Source: Parus major
Lineage: Eukaryota > Chordata > Aves > Passeriformes > Paridae
NCBI RefSeq assembly: GCF_001522545.3
Contig: NC_031783.1
Span: 2,083,790-2,147,789, forward strand
Length of the DNA stretch: 64,000 bases
Direction of reading: 5' to 3'
In this document: positions 51,201-59,760 of the stretch, in pieces
Position numbering within the stretch: the stretch's first letter is position 1
Layout: each line of letters starts with the position of its first letter
Notes under the pieces: model-generated
Told to the model about the DNA's origin: nothing
Database searches by the model: none
What the model saw: only the letters and a program-made list of their open reading frames with translations
Made by a program: the position numbers and the translations under genes

Positions 51201-54200
51201 GCCCCACACTCCCCCAGGATGGGGTTTGGGGTGTGCACTAGTGGGGAAACAGGATCCAGCCCCACATCCGTGGGGGTGCTGTGCCCATGGGGGTCTCTGG
51301 CTCAGCACCCCCCTTCCCTTTCAGGGTGACCATCCCGCTGTACGATGCCGACACGGGGCTGCTGGTGCTGGCAGGGAAGGTGAGGTCCCATGGTTGGGGC
51401 GTGGAGGGAGGCACTGGAGGATACAGGGGGTATAGTGAGGTGCAGCTTGGTGCATAGAGGTGCACCAGTGGAGTACAGGAGGGTGCATGTGGGTGCAGTG
51501 GGATGCTTCCTACAGCCCTGCTCATTCCCTGACCACACCACCTCTCTTCCAGGGAGAAAACCTCCTGTACTGCTTTGAGGTGGCCCCCACGCAGCCAGCA
51601 CTCACCCAGGGTAAGCAGGTCCCATCCCACCCATATCTTCCCCCAGGGGGCTCACCACTGCCTGGTGGTACCCCACAGCCACCCTGCCTGTCCTGCAGTC
51701 ACCCAGTGCCGGACGGAGGGCAGCACACGGGGCCTGGCAGCCATGCCACGCCTGGCCCTGGATGTCATGGCCTGCGAGGTGCTCCGTGTCCTGCAGCTCA
51801 CTGACACCACCCTGGTCCCCATCAGCTACCTGGTGCCACGCAAGGTAAGGGGGCCCTGTGGTCAGCACTGTCTCACAGTGCCTGGTGTCATCTCGTGGGT
51901 GACACCTCACCAGCACTGCGTGACAAAAAGGACCTGGCTGCAGTGAGACCCCAGTCCCCAGCCTGGGGAGAGGAATGGAGGTCAGACCTGGATGTTGATG
52001 GTGCGTTGAAGAGTCTGGGTGCTGGATTTGGGAAGCCAGGCGCTGTGTGCAGGATTGGGGTGCTGGAGAGTGGATGCTGACAGCTGGGTGCCACCTGCTG
52101 GGTGCTGTTGTGCAGTGGGTGCTGAGCACTTCAAGCAGCTGAAATGGTGCTGTGTCAGTGTGGGGTCAGGGTGCTGGAAGTAACTGGGGGTGTCCAGGGG
52201 TGACCCAGCTGCTGTAGGACAGAGGCTGTGGTATTTTGGGAATACCCATCTCGCCCCATCCCCTTTCCCACAGTCTGTCCAGGAGTTCCATGAGGATCTG
52301 TTCCCTGACTGCACGGGGACACGGCCAGCCACCGACGCCCAAGGCTGGTGGGCAGGGGACAGCCAGCAGGTCAGTGTCATCCAGGGGAGGTGTCCTTGCT
52401 GCTGGCATTGCCACTGCCCCATGCCCACCGTTGTGCTTGATGCAGGTGGGAAGGGTGAGCCTGCACCCTGCACGGAGACCCACGGAGACCTTCACATCCC
52501 CCATCATTGCTGCCACTGGCCCCACCAACACTGGCCACACTGAAGCCACCACTGGCCACACCAATGCCGACACTGGCCACACCGACACCGACCAGAGTGT
52601 GAGCATGGGGCACTGGAAAAGTGCATTGAATGCTAAAGGGGCAGGGTCCCTGCTGCCCTCATCCCACAAGACAAGGCTCGGGTGCCAGCATCCCCTGCCC
52701 ACTGGCTCTCTCTCCCGTAGGAAGCCAGTGGCTACTCCTCACCATCCTCACTGGCCTCACCAAGCAGCGCGGCCACCTCGCTCTCAGCCAGCACCGGCCC
52801 CTCCAGCGGCTTCGCCAGCAGCCCCAGCCAGAAGTCCCTGCAGAGCATTTTGGGTGAGCAGGCAGTGGGGCAGGCTCGGGGACCCCACTGGGGGAATTCA
52901 GGGCTCTCACCCACCTCTCACCCACTCCAGGGCCCAGCTCCCGCTTCCGGCACGCGCAGGGCCGGGTGCTGCACCGGGACCACCACCTGACCAACCTGCG
53001 GGGGCTCAGCCTCACCACGCCGGGCGAGTGCGACGGCTTCTGCGCCAACCAGCAGCACGTCGCCCTGCCCCTGCTCTCCGCCGGCGGCCAGATCGCCGTG
53101 CTCGAGGTACCCTGGAGAGCTGTGGGGGCCGGCACGGTGCCACGTGGGCCGTGCTGGTGACCCCCGGCTCTCTCCCACAGCTCTCCAAGCCCGGCCGTCT
53201 CCCTGACGTGGCCGTGCCCACCATCCAGAATGGCTCAGCCGTGGCCGACCTCACCTGGGACCCCTTCGACCCGCGGCGCCTCGCTGTCGGTACGTGTGTG
53301 CCGGCCCTGCCGGGGCCTGCCCAGAGTCTCCCAGCTCCAGGCATGCCAGATCACCCCATTAACCACTGCCCATCCCTTCTGGGGCGCAGCGGGCGAGGAC
53401 GCCAGGATCCGGCTGTGGCGGATCCCCGAGGGAGGGCTGCGGGAGACCCTGCAGGAGCCTGAAGCTGTTCTCCAAGGTGAGGGGACCATCGAGCACCCCA
53501 CACTGGGGACAAACCAGCCCAGTGGCACCCGGAGCTGGGGACAACCACACACCACTGAACTTCACCAGGTCACACGGAAAAGATTTACTCCATCCGCTTC
53601 CACCCCGTGGCATCTGATCTCCTGGTTTCCTCCTCCTACGACATGACCGTGCGGATCTGGGAGCTGAGCGCCGGGCAGGAAGTCTTGTGCCTGCGGGGAC
53701 ACACGGATCAGGTATGGGATGATGAATGTAGGGACACCTGAGAGGCAACTTTGGGACATTTGCACAATATCTGTCTCCAGATTTTCAGCATGGCTTGGAG
53801 CCCAGACGGGAAGAAGCTGGCAACAGTGAGCAAAGACGGACGGATACGGCTCTACGAGCCACGGCGCAGCTCTCAGCCTCAACAGGTACAATCCCAGCAC
53901 TCGGAGTGGGCTGGAGAGCTGGGGGTGTGGGCAGGAAACCCCCCCTGTGGGCACATGAGTGCACCCCCAGCTCTCTCAGAGTAGGCAGGGTGACCTTCAC
54001 CCCATGCAGGAGGGCCCAGGTCCTGAGGGGGGACGTGGAGCACGCCTGGTTTGGGTTTGTGGTGGTGACTACCTCCTGGTGTCTGGCTTTGACAGGTAAA
54101 GAGGGGGACACATACCGGGGCAGGGGTCCCTGAGGACACTGTGCTTGCTCTCACTGTCACCTCCCCACAGCCGCAGCGAGAGGAGAATCCTCCTGTACCG

Positions 54201-55376
54201 GGCACAGGCCCTGCCTGAAGGACCCTTGTCTGTCCTTGGTCTGGACGTGGCCCCTTCCACCCTCCTGCCCTTTTACGATGAGGACACCAGCGTCATCTTC
54301 CTCACCGGCAAGGTGAGGGCTTGCCTTCCAATAAACTGTGGGGCTGCCTGCCTACAGCACCCCACGGTGTGGAGTGTCCCCTTCCATGTCCCCTGACAGC
54401 CTCCATCTCGTTCCATGCCCAGGGTGACACAAGAGTCTTCCTCTACGAAGTGACCCCTGAGCCCCCCTATTTCCTCGAGTGCAACAGCTTCACCTCCAAT
54501 GAACCCCACAAGGTGAAGGGGGGTTGTGCTGCCTGTCCCTGACCCCCTACCTGCGCTGCTAGACCCCACTCACACCCCCACCCCACCAGGGCTTTGTCTT
54601 CCTGCCCAAAACGGCGTGCGAGGTGCGGGAGGTGGAGTTCGCCCGGGCGCTGCGCCTGGGGCAGAGCACCCTGGAACCCGTGGCTTTCCACGTGCCACGT
54701 GTCAAGGTAGGTTGTGGTGGGGGCCTGGCTGCGTTTTGGGAGGGGAACAGGAGGCAGAGCAGGCCCCTGAGCTCCCCTTGTCCCCGCAGAAGGAGTATTT
54801 CCAGGACGATCTCTACCCGCCGACCCGCGTGTGGTGGGAGCCGGCCCTGGGTGCAGGTGCCTGGCTGGACGGGCAGGACGGGCAGCAGCGCCGTGCCAGC
54901 CTGCGCCCCGCAGACATGGTGCCAGGTGGGTGCAGGGGCTGGGCGAGGAGCCTCGGCCCCGGGGATGGCTGGGGGGGTTTAGTCAATGGGGTAAAGCCCT
55001 CCCGCCCCATGGTGACACCGCTCCCACAGTGAGTGAGGCCCCAAAAGAGGCTCCGGCTCGGAAGTTCGTCCCTGCGTCCGTGTACCTGGAGGAGAAGACT
55101 GATGAACAGAAGAAGGAGGAGGTGGGTTCCGGGATGAGCGCCGTGCGGCAGGGCCGAGGGTGATGCCCCGAGCCCCACGGCTCTGCCCGGCCTCTCCCCA
55201 CAGCTCCTCAGTGCCATGGTGGCCCGGCTGGGGAACAGGGATGACCCGCTGCCCCAGGACTCCTTCGAGGGTGTGGACGAGGACGAGTGGGTGAGTGCGG
55301 AGGGGACACACGACCCCCGGGTGGGTCGCCCCCGGCCCCGCCGTGCCCCTCACCCCCCGGTCTCCCGCAGGACTAG
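21276..55376 (+). CDS. CORO7: Coronin-7, complete 28-exon coding region
   Basis: Coding exons: 21276-21335, 24262-24358, 24599-24673, 26082-26152, 26508-26691, 27249-27325, 28445-28495, 35887-35973, 36211-36293, 51325-51379, 51553-51610, 51699-51844, 52274-52369, 52446-52598, 52721-52853, 52931-53106, 53181-53289, 53390-53476, 53569-53711, 53781-53885, 54010-54095, 54171-54312, 54423-54512, 54590-54706, 54790-54925, 55030-55121, 55204-55290 and 55371-55376. All introns are GT-AG and all phases agree. The sum is 2802 bp, or 933 aa (human 925). CORO7 is the tandem coronin, with two WD40 propeller modules. In mammals it acts at the Golgi in post-Golgi trafficking and as part of actin control at endomembranes. 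The last exon carries only Asp and the stop. VASN lies antisense in intron 9. Confidence 0.96.
21336..24261 (+). other. CORO7: CORO7 intron 1
   Basis: The first 400 bp are GC-rich and continue the CpG island of the promoter. The remainder is ordinary intronic sequence; I saw no second gene, transposon or array. Confidence 0.7.
24674..26081 (+). other. CORO7: CORO7 intron 3
   Basis: This is a 1.4 kb intron. I see nothing in it beyond low-complexity intronic sequence and short open frames without similarity to known proteins. Confidence 0.7.
27418..27562 (-). mobile_element. CR1 LINE 3' fragment in CORO7 intron 6
   Basis: The plus strand reads CACAGAATCCCAGAATG, TTGGAAGGGACCTTAAAG and later TCTGGCCTGGAACGCTTCCAGG, which is the reverse complement of the 3' end of avian CR1 elements. 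The element is therefore on the minus strand. It is 5'-truncated and diverged, and starts about 92 bp after CORO7 exon 6. Confidence 0.85.
27707..27859. repeat. 13/15-bp minisatellite in CORO7 intron 6
   Basis: Eleven copies of GAGCGTGCAAGGG occur with two unit lengths, 13 bp and 15 bp, which differ by two extra G. The surrounding 27600-28050 is very GC- and CpG-rich. The array translates into artificial Arg/Ala/Gly peptides. Confidence 0.95.
28895..28906. promoter_or_regulatory. CRE palindrome CTTGACGTCAAG
   Basis: This perfect 12-bp palindrome contains the consensus cAMP response element TGACGTCA. It sits in an AT-rich island inside CORO7 intron 7. Function is unproven. Confidence 0.4.
32040..32049. 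promoter_or_regulatory. MEF2-type site CTATTTATAG
   Basis: The sequence matches the MEF2 consensus YTAWWWWTAR exactly. VASN, about 10 kb away on the opposite strand, is known in mammals as a vascular smooth-muscle gene, so a muscle enhancer is conceivable but unproven. Confidence 0.35.
36294..42058. other. CORO7 intron 9, part before VASN
   Basis: This lies 3' of VASN and inside the CORO7 intron. A short (AGC)n run lies at about 38158-38181. Sequence islands at 37480-37680, 38180-38250, 40960-41140 and 41400-41500 are AT-richer and complex, and may be regulatory. No exon was recognised. Confidence 0.5.
42077..42082 (-). terminator. VASN: Candidate VASN poly(A) signal
   Basis: TTTAAT on the plus strand reads ATTAAA in the VASN direction, 622 bp after the stop and close to T/A-rich tracts. 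It is the best candidate I saw; the true cleavage site is unknown. Confidence 0.4.
42704..44713 (-). CDS. VASN: Vasorin
   Basis: One uninterrupted coding exon gives 669 aa (human 673). It has a signal peptide (MNQLILCTLLLLARVELARA), a cysteine-rich LRR N-cap (CPAGCQC), about ten leucine-rich repeats and an LRR C-cap (NPFNCICQMSW). These are followed by a Thr/Pro-rich stalk, an EGF-like domain (CLNGGTCQLG), a fibronectin III domain with NLSGPDKRPVMLRLPASLSEYTV, one membrane segment near residues 570-592 and a short cytoplasmic tail ending in KPSYF. Vasorin is a type I membrane protein that binds TGF-beta and is shed as a soluble form. I chose the ATG at 44713. The open frame extends 8 codons upstream with no ATG, and a splice acceptor (ctctccacag) lies just before 44723, so the extension is intronic. 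The gene is antisense inside CORO7 intron 9, as in mammals. Confidence 0.97.
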   Translation of the reverse strand: MNQLILCTLLLLARVELARACPAGCQCHDPKTILCPARRGQTVPRGLPPSTLSLYVFENGITTLSEDSFAGLPALQLLDLSQNKITSIERNIFQPLTELVNLDLSFNQLQEITNETFHGLRLLERLYLQRNRIQHIHAAAFDTLENLLELKLQNNQLRAVPPLDLPNLLLLDISWNKIPTIAPGAFHAVSIESLKIAGLGLTSLNEELFQVQNNLHELDVSDNLLERVPAVLRRLGSLTRLSLAGNARISQLPAEDFQSLHNLQELDISNLNINTIPRDFSGFFPRLRAMTAAGNPFNCICQMSWLVQWVNASGVVLRRPEETRCHFPPKNSGKLLHHLQYTDFGCPTTTPTPTTPRTTTLPPPAPLPSTHRPPPPPSTAAPTLRPRDPQGSSTLVPFSGAPAPTSPPAPICPPRTCLNGGTCQLGAQNLLECLCPAGFAGVYCEVEARGTTPAPGTPALPPAQRVSIAQVGSTSLKVDLQNYVQSKAQLKGIRLSYRNLSGPDKRPVMLRLPASLSEYTVRALKPNCTYRVCIGALGELPKEEHCAEAQTLPLSLQQHSPVSQSQDPNLALILVPALAAMLLLLLLVTAAMYYCRHRRAKAHAGAGVDTGPLELEGVKACLENGDLSSHGCKVPEAAMLSGGSECEVPLMQSHYPSNNNTPGLKPSYF
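44724..49056 (-). other. VASN: Inferred VASN 5' intron
   Basis: This is the probable intron between the VASN leader exon and its coding exon, bounded by GTGAGT (at 49056, minus strand) and an acceptor next to 44723. The GC-rich sequence contains some AT-rich islands (46860-46900, 47500-47560) that may be regulatory. No coding exon was recognised. Confidence 0.5.
49057..49142 (-). other. VASN: Inferred VASN non-coding first exon
   Basis: On the minus strand a CpG-rich segment ends in CCACG|GTGAGTCCC, a strong donor, about 85 bp downstream of a TTTAAA/GC-box/CCAAT promoter. It contains GCCGCCATGGACTGA (49107-49093), a two-codon ORF in an ideal Kozak context. Human VASN has the same two-exon layout, with a non-coding first exon. 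The 5' end is an estimate from the TTTAAA position. Confidence 0.55.
49169..49215 (-). promoter_or_regulatory. VASN: Probable VASN promoter
   Basis: Reading the minus strand there is a CCAAT box (49215-49211), a GC box (49189-49178) and a TTTAAA element (49174-49169) in the normal order and spacing for a leftward promoter. The region is CpG-dense. Assignment to VASN rests on the donor at 49056 and the acceptor before the VASN coding exon. Confidence 0.55.
49290..49960. repeat. Degenerate minisatellite, roughly 50-bp units
   Basis: Phrases such as GAGTCACAGGGACC and CCAGGACCTCTGGGACC recur about every 40-60 bp with many substitutions. In one frame the array reads as Gly-Pro-Pro-like tripeptides, which mimic collagen. 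It lies just upstream of the VASN promoter, inside CORO7 intron 9. Confidence 0.8.
49961..51324 (+). other. CORO7: CORO7 intron 9, distal part
   Basis: This is ordinary GC-rich intron leading into the CORO7 exon 10 acceptor. I see no gene or named repeat. Confidence 0.6.
52446..55290 (+). other. CORO7: CORO7 exons 14-27: linker and second coronin module
   Basis: Exons 14-15 encode a Ser/Thr/Pro-rich linker (residues about 381-475), including a TGHT repeat. From exon 16 a second coronin module starts with RFRHAQGRVLHRD, resembling the first KFRH signature, and continues with WD40 blades such as EDARIRLWRIP, HTEKIYSIRFHPVASDLL and QIFSMAWSPDGKKLATVS. A second copy of the coronin extension appears as KEYFQDDLYPP. 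The tail holds an acidic DSFEGVDEDEW motif. The short introns here contrast with the long introns 7 and 9. Confidence 0.9.
52530..52592 (+). repeat. CORO7: Three 21-bp coding repeats in CORO7 exon 14
   Basis: ACTGGCCACAC recurs at 52530, 52551 and 52572, exactly 21 bp apart, giving three heptads TGHTEAT, TGHTNAD and TGHTDTD (residues about 409-429). A half-copy (ACTGGCCCCAC) lies at 52515. As I recall human CORO7, its linker has no such repeat, so this looks like a lineage-specific expansion. Confidence 0.85.
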
Positions 55377-55481
55377 GCTGGACCCGGCACCCCCAGGAGC
55401 AGCCGGGACCCCCGACAGGAGGACGAGGAGGAGGAGGAAGAGGTGGAGGAGGCGCAGGGCCCGCCGCGGGCAGGACCCGCT

Positions 55482-55487
55482 ATTAAA
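55482..55487 (+). terminator. CORO7: CORO7 poly(A) signal ATTAAA
   Basis: ATTAAA lies 106 bp after the CORO7 stop and is followed by a CA-rich stretch. As the common single-base variant of AATAAA it is a plausible but not maximal signal, which would allow some readthrough towards PAM16. Confidence 0.6.
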
Positions 55488-55499
55488 GCCGCTGCACCA

Positions 55500-56123
55500 G
55501 CACCGTGTCCTGCCCTGATCCTGACACCGGGGGGGACACGGGGAGACACAGGGAACAAGGGGAACGTGGACCGGGGAAACACAGGGACTGGCTCCAGGAG
55601 GGTTACGGGGATCGGGGTGACACAGAGACTGACAGTAGTGACACAGGGGGGACATGGTAACCGAGGGGGACATGAAGACCGGGGCGGGGTGGTACACAAG
55701 GAGCGGCCCTGGCTGGACACAGGGACCGATACCGGGGGATACGGAAATTCGGGAGAACGCGGGGACCGAGAGGGACCCAGGGACCGCGGCAGGGGGGGAC
55801 GCGGGGACCGGGGGGACACGGCGACCAGCACCGTGGGGGAACAGGATGGGTACTGGGGTGGCACAGGGACCGGGGGGAAACCGGCACCGGCGCGGGGATA
55901 ACACAGGGACCGGGGATGGAGGGGCACAGCGACCGGGGGGACGCGGGGACCGGGTTGGGGGAAGTCACGCCCCAGCCGCCGATGGGCCTCCCGCGCGGGG
56001 AGACCGCCAGGGGGAGCTGTGGCTGCAGCGGGGACGCTCCGCCCGCGCCGCCGCCGGCTCGGTGTCCGCCGTGACCCTCACCCGCGGCCACGTGACCGCC
56101 GGGGCGGAAGCGGCGGCGGGGAC
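55500..56123. other. CORO7-PAM16 intergenic region and PAM16 promoter
   Basis: Degenerate GGGGACACGGGGACC-like repeats fill 55520-55960. From about 55970 the sequence becomes a CpG island with GCGGAAGCGGCGG immediately before the PAM16 start codon, likely its promoter and 5' UTR. GCGGAAG contains an ETS-like core. Confidence 0.6.
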
Positions 56124-57962
56124 ATGGTGAGAGGGGACGGGGGGACGGGGCGGGGGGACATCGGCACGGGGGAGCTGAGCTGGGGCTGGACAGGGCCCGG
56201 GGAGGGGCAGCGCGCTCGGGAATGTGCGAAGCAGCTGGTTCTGGGAGGGTCAGGGCCAGAGGAGAGGGGACAAGGGCGGAGGAAAGGGTCACAGGATCAC
56301 GGAAGGGGGAAGAAGTCACGGAGAGGGGTGACAGGGACAGAGGAGGGAAGACAGGGCCAGTGGAAGGGGAGCAGGGACAGGGGAAGGGGTCACAGGACCA
56401 GCGGAGAGGGGACAGAGGCAGGGGAGGGGGGAGAGGGCCTGGGGAGGGGACGGGGTCCGGGAAAGGGCCTGGGTGGGGGGACAGGGCCAGAGAAGGGGGG
56501 ACAGGGACAGGAGTCACGCGGAGTCAGAGCAGAGGTGACAGAGCCAGGGTCCTGCAGGGCCCATGGGGAGGTGACAGGGCAAAGGGGCCGTGGTGACAGC
56601 AGGGTGTCCCCACAGGCCAAGTACCTGGCACAGATCATTCTGGTGGGGGCCCAGGTGGTGGGACGGGCCTTCATGCGGGCGCTGCGCCAGGAGTTTGCAG
56701 GTAGGAGCTGGGATGCTGCTCTGTGTGCCCTGCTCCACATCCCCACCCTTCCCTGTGCTCCCCATCCCTGGGCCATGCCTGCAGGGGACTCTGCCAGGTT
56801 GTCACAGGGCTCTGTCCTGGCCCTGGCACTGCTGCCAGGCTCACAGAGATCCCAGTGTCCCAAAGGGCAGAGTGGGATAATCCCTGGGATGTGGCAGCCC
56901 CAGCCCTGTCTTGCCTGTAGCAAATGGTGCCTGCCTGGTCTCTGCTGCCTCCCTGGCATTGGGACAGTGTCCAGATGGCCCCAGGGGTGGCTGGATGGGG
57001 ACACCGGGGTCTGAGCACCTGGGAGTGCTCTGGCTTTGCTGCCTGAGGGTTGGGGTGGCGTGGGCAGCGTGGGGGACTCAGGCCCTGGTGTCCCCAGCGA
57101 GCCAGGCCGCAGCCGATGCACGAGGACGCGCTGAGAGGCCCCAGTCCGCTGCTGCCTCCAGGATCATCGGTATCAGCCTCCAGGAGGCTCAACAGATCCT
57201 CAACGTGTCCAACCTCAACCCTGAGGAGATCCAGAAGGTAGAGGCTTCTTTGGAACCAGGGAGGGATGGTGCTGGCAGGGCCTGGCCTCTCCAAGGGCGC
57301 TGCTAAGCTTGGGGCTGGCAACTGGTCCCCTGTTATCATTAACTGTGCTGTCTTGGGCCCAGTTAATGATGGTTTGAGAATTCCCTGCCCCAGCTGGAGC
57401 AGCACTCCAGGCCTGGTCTCTGCCTCTGCCCAGCAGGGCTGCTCAGGGAAGGGGTGTGGGACCTCTGGAGGTGCCCAGCTGGAAACATGGGGACTCGGAA
57501 GGGGTGTCAGGCAGAGCCAGCTGTGTCCCCAGGATCACTCTTCAGCAGTGCTCTGGGGAGTGGGAGGCTGCCAGGGTTTGGGAGTGGGAATGGCAAGGGT
57601 GGAGGGGACTCTGACCCAGAGCTTCTCTCGTCAGAACTACGACCACTTGTTCAAGGTGAACGACAAATCAGTGGGAGGCTCCTTCTACCTGCAGTCCAAG
57701 GTGAGCACTGGGAGGAGCAGAGTGGGAGCAGCACCTTCCCCTTCCCCTGCCTGCGTTCTGGGACAGGCAAAGTCCCAAATGAGCCTGGATATACCCATGG
57801 ATGAGGCAGGGAGGGGAGGGGGTACCCCATCCCTCGGTGTCACCCCATCCCTCGGTGTCTCCCCGTGTCCCACAGGTGGTGAGAGCCAAGGAGCGGCTGG
57901 ACGAGGAGCTGCGCATCCAGGCCAAGGGCGACAAGGAGAAGGGGCGGAAAGCCGAGACGTGA
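56124..57962 (+). CDS. PAM16: TIM23 import motor subunit PAM16 (Magmas)
   Basis: Exons 56124-56126, 56616-56700, 57098-57237, 57635-57700 and 57876-57962 give 126 aa (human 125). The first coding exon contributes only ATG, and exon 2 starts with AKYLAQII. The hydrophobic N terminus is followed by a J-like domain ([16 protein letters not shown] to LDEEL). Its loop reads NDKSVGGSF where a true J protein has HPD, the hallmark of this family. PAM16 pairs with PAM14/DNAJC19 at the inner membrane TIM23 channel and restrains mtHsp70 stimulation during protein import. The C-terminal tail [12 protein letters not shown] differs from human, which is normal for this region. The gene follows CORO7 in the same direction. 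Confidence 0.96.
56127..56615 (+). repeat. PAM16: PAM16 intron 1 with purine-rich degenerate repeats
   Basis: From about 56270 to 56580 the intron is made of imperfect units resembling GGGACAGGGGAAGGGGTCACAG. The strand asymmetry (G/A-rich) is strong. There is no coding potential. Confidence 0.75.
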
Positions 57963-58004
57963 CTCCTGCCCCCCGTGCCCCTCACCCTTAACTTATAGGT
58001 AGCC

Positions 58005-58010
58005 AATAAA
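58005..58010 (+). terminator. PAM16: PAM16 poly(A) signal AATAAA
   Basis: AATAAA lies 42 bp after the PAM16 stop and is followed by a GT-containing stretch (CATGTCC). The 3' UTR is therefore very short. Confidence 0.85.
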
Positions 58011-58029
58011 CACCATGTCCTCCAGCACC

Positions 58030-58560
58030 TGGCCTGGCTGCTCCACACCCGGGGAGGGAGCGGGGACCTGCCTGCCCAGCGCTGCCCTGGAGGGATCGGC
58101 CCCTGTGAGGGGCTGCGTTTGCCCAGGGGAGGAGGAAGAGGAGGAGGAGGATCAGGATGCAGTTGGGGAAGAAGGGGTGTCCCCAGGGCTTTAAGGCTGC
58201 CAGGGCTCAAATGGCACTGGGGGAGGCTGCAGGAGCTATTTTTGGTGGGAAGGTTGGATGCTCTTGCAGTGCTACCTCTGGCTCCATACCCTGGGTGTGC
58301 TGTGCCATTACCTTCTCCCAGTGTGGGTCGGGGTGAGGGGACACCCTGTGGCTGTCCCCACCTGCAGCTCACCCCACAGATGCTGGCAGGGTTTCACTGT
58401 GCCAAGGCCACCTGAGCAGGAGCGTGGGGACACGGCTGGAGGTCAGGCAGGGCCAGCCGTGCCCCCAGGGTCACACCCGTCCCCTCCTGCACCCCTCTGT
58501 CCCCAGCATGGGCTCCTTGCTATTGCCACCACGACCATGGACTGAAACAGGAACTTACTT
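58030..58560. other. PAM16-GLIS2 convergent spacer
   Basis: About 0.5 kb separates the probable 3' ends of the two genes. I see no feature except a small GGAGGAGGAAGAGG purine stretch near 58130. Confidence 0.65.
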
Positions 58561-58569
58561 CAACTTCAC

Positions 58570-58575
58570 TTTATT
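58570..58575 (-). terminator. GLIS2: GLIS2 poly(A) signal AATAAA
   Basis: TTTATT on the plus strand gives AATAAA in the GLIS2 direction, making a 3' UTR of about 1.2 kb (58550-59760). The UTR shows no interrupting gene. Confidence 0.7.
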
Positions 58576-59760
58576 GTTTTCTTAATAAACTTCCTCTCCC
58601 CTGGACGAATATAGTGTTACAGTCGTTAGCTTATCTCGTACTTGTGCAGTCCTTACACGCTACGCTAACAGCGATGGAGCCCAACAGGAGGAAAATAAAA
58701 ACAACCCAGAAACTACGATAGAAAGGCACTTCGAGACCGTTAAAATACTGATGTCCTGGAATGTGCAACAACAAACCGACGAGGAGCGAGGAGACGTTTC
58801 ACCGGCCGGGGCGGCCTGGTCGAGGGCCCGCAGCCATGCTGGGCTAGGGCAGCGCCGGGCGGCCGCCGGTGAGGGCAGGGAGACCGGCTCCCTGCGGGGC
58901 TCCTGCAGCACGGCAGGGCGGGACTGCGGAGCCCCCCATGGCTCGGAGCGAGCGGGACGTGTGTGACCCCCGGGGGAGGCTCCGAGCTGCCCCACGGCCG
59001 GGGGGCTCAGCCGGGAGCATCCCAGCGCCGCAGCCCGAGGAGGGAGCCCGGCAGCCGGTGCCGGCCGTGCCCGCATGCACTCGCGGTGCGTGGTTAGGTA
59101 TGAACGTAGCTAAAGGGGGGCTGTGCCCCGGCGAGCAGCACACGCGGCCGTGTGCCTTGTCACGGGAGGGCCGGGCTGGGGACAGGGGGAGGACACGGGC
59201 GGGTGCCGGGCCGGGGGTGCCCAGCCAGCTGGGCCCGGCACGGGGGGTGCCGTGGCTGCGGCGATGCCCGCGGCCGTGCGGGGTGGGATGGCACGGCCGG
59301 GCACAGCTCGGGGCTGTGTGGTCCCCCGGCTGTCGCCCCGCTGTCCGTGCGGCAGGAGCCCGGGGGCTGCAGCCCCCCACAGCAGCACCGAGGCCTGGGG
59401 CAGGGAGACGCCGAGTCAGCGGAAGCAGGAGAGCCCAAGCGGGACCCTGTCGGAGCAGGGGGCTGGTCGAGAAATAAATAGCGGCGTATCCGGCTGCCGA
59501 GGGCCGGGGGTGGGGGGCAGGAGCAGGGGGACCCCCCTGTGCCCCACCTGCCCCCAGCACGGGGTCGCAGCCGGCTCCGGCCGCCGAGGGATTATTGCTT
59601 TTCTCAGAAGAGTCCGTTCTTCTTTCGTGACGGGTAAAAGCACGAGCGAGGCCCCGCCGGGGCTGCGGGGGGAGGAGGGGGCCATGCCCCACCCCCCCGG
59701 CCCCAGGGAGCGGGATCTGCCCACGGGGCCGGCGGCTGACCCCGGGCATCGTCGGGCCCC

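Larger units (their letters stand above)
21276..52369 (+). other. CORO7: CORO7 exons 1-13: N-terminal coronin module
   Basis: These exons encode residues 1-380. The protein opens with MNRFKASKFRHTEARLPRRE, the basic coronin N-terminal signature. WD40 blades follow, seen as FDFSPFDQLLLATGSADEM / VKVWRLP, LQFHPTADAVLASAAGKRV / VWDL, SLTWKRDG / KKLRIFDPR and MREREVKLWDTR. The module ends with the coronin-type extension VPRKSVQEFHEDLFPDC. Two very long introns interrupt it: intron 7 (7.4 kb) and intron 9 (15 kb). Confidence 0.9.
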
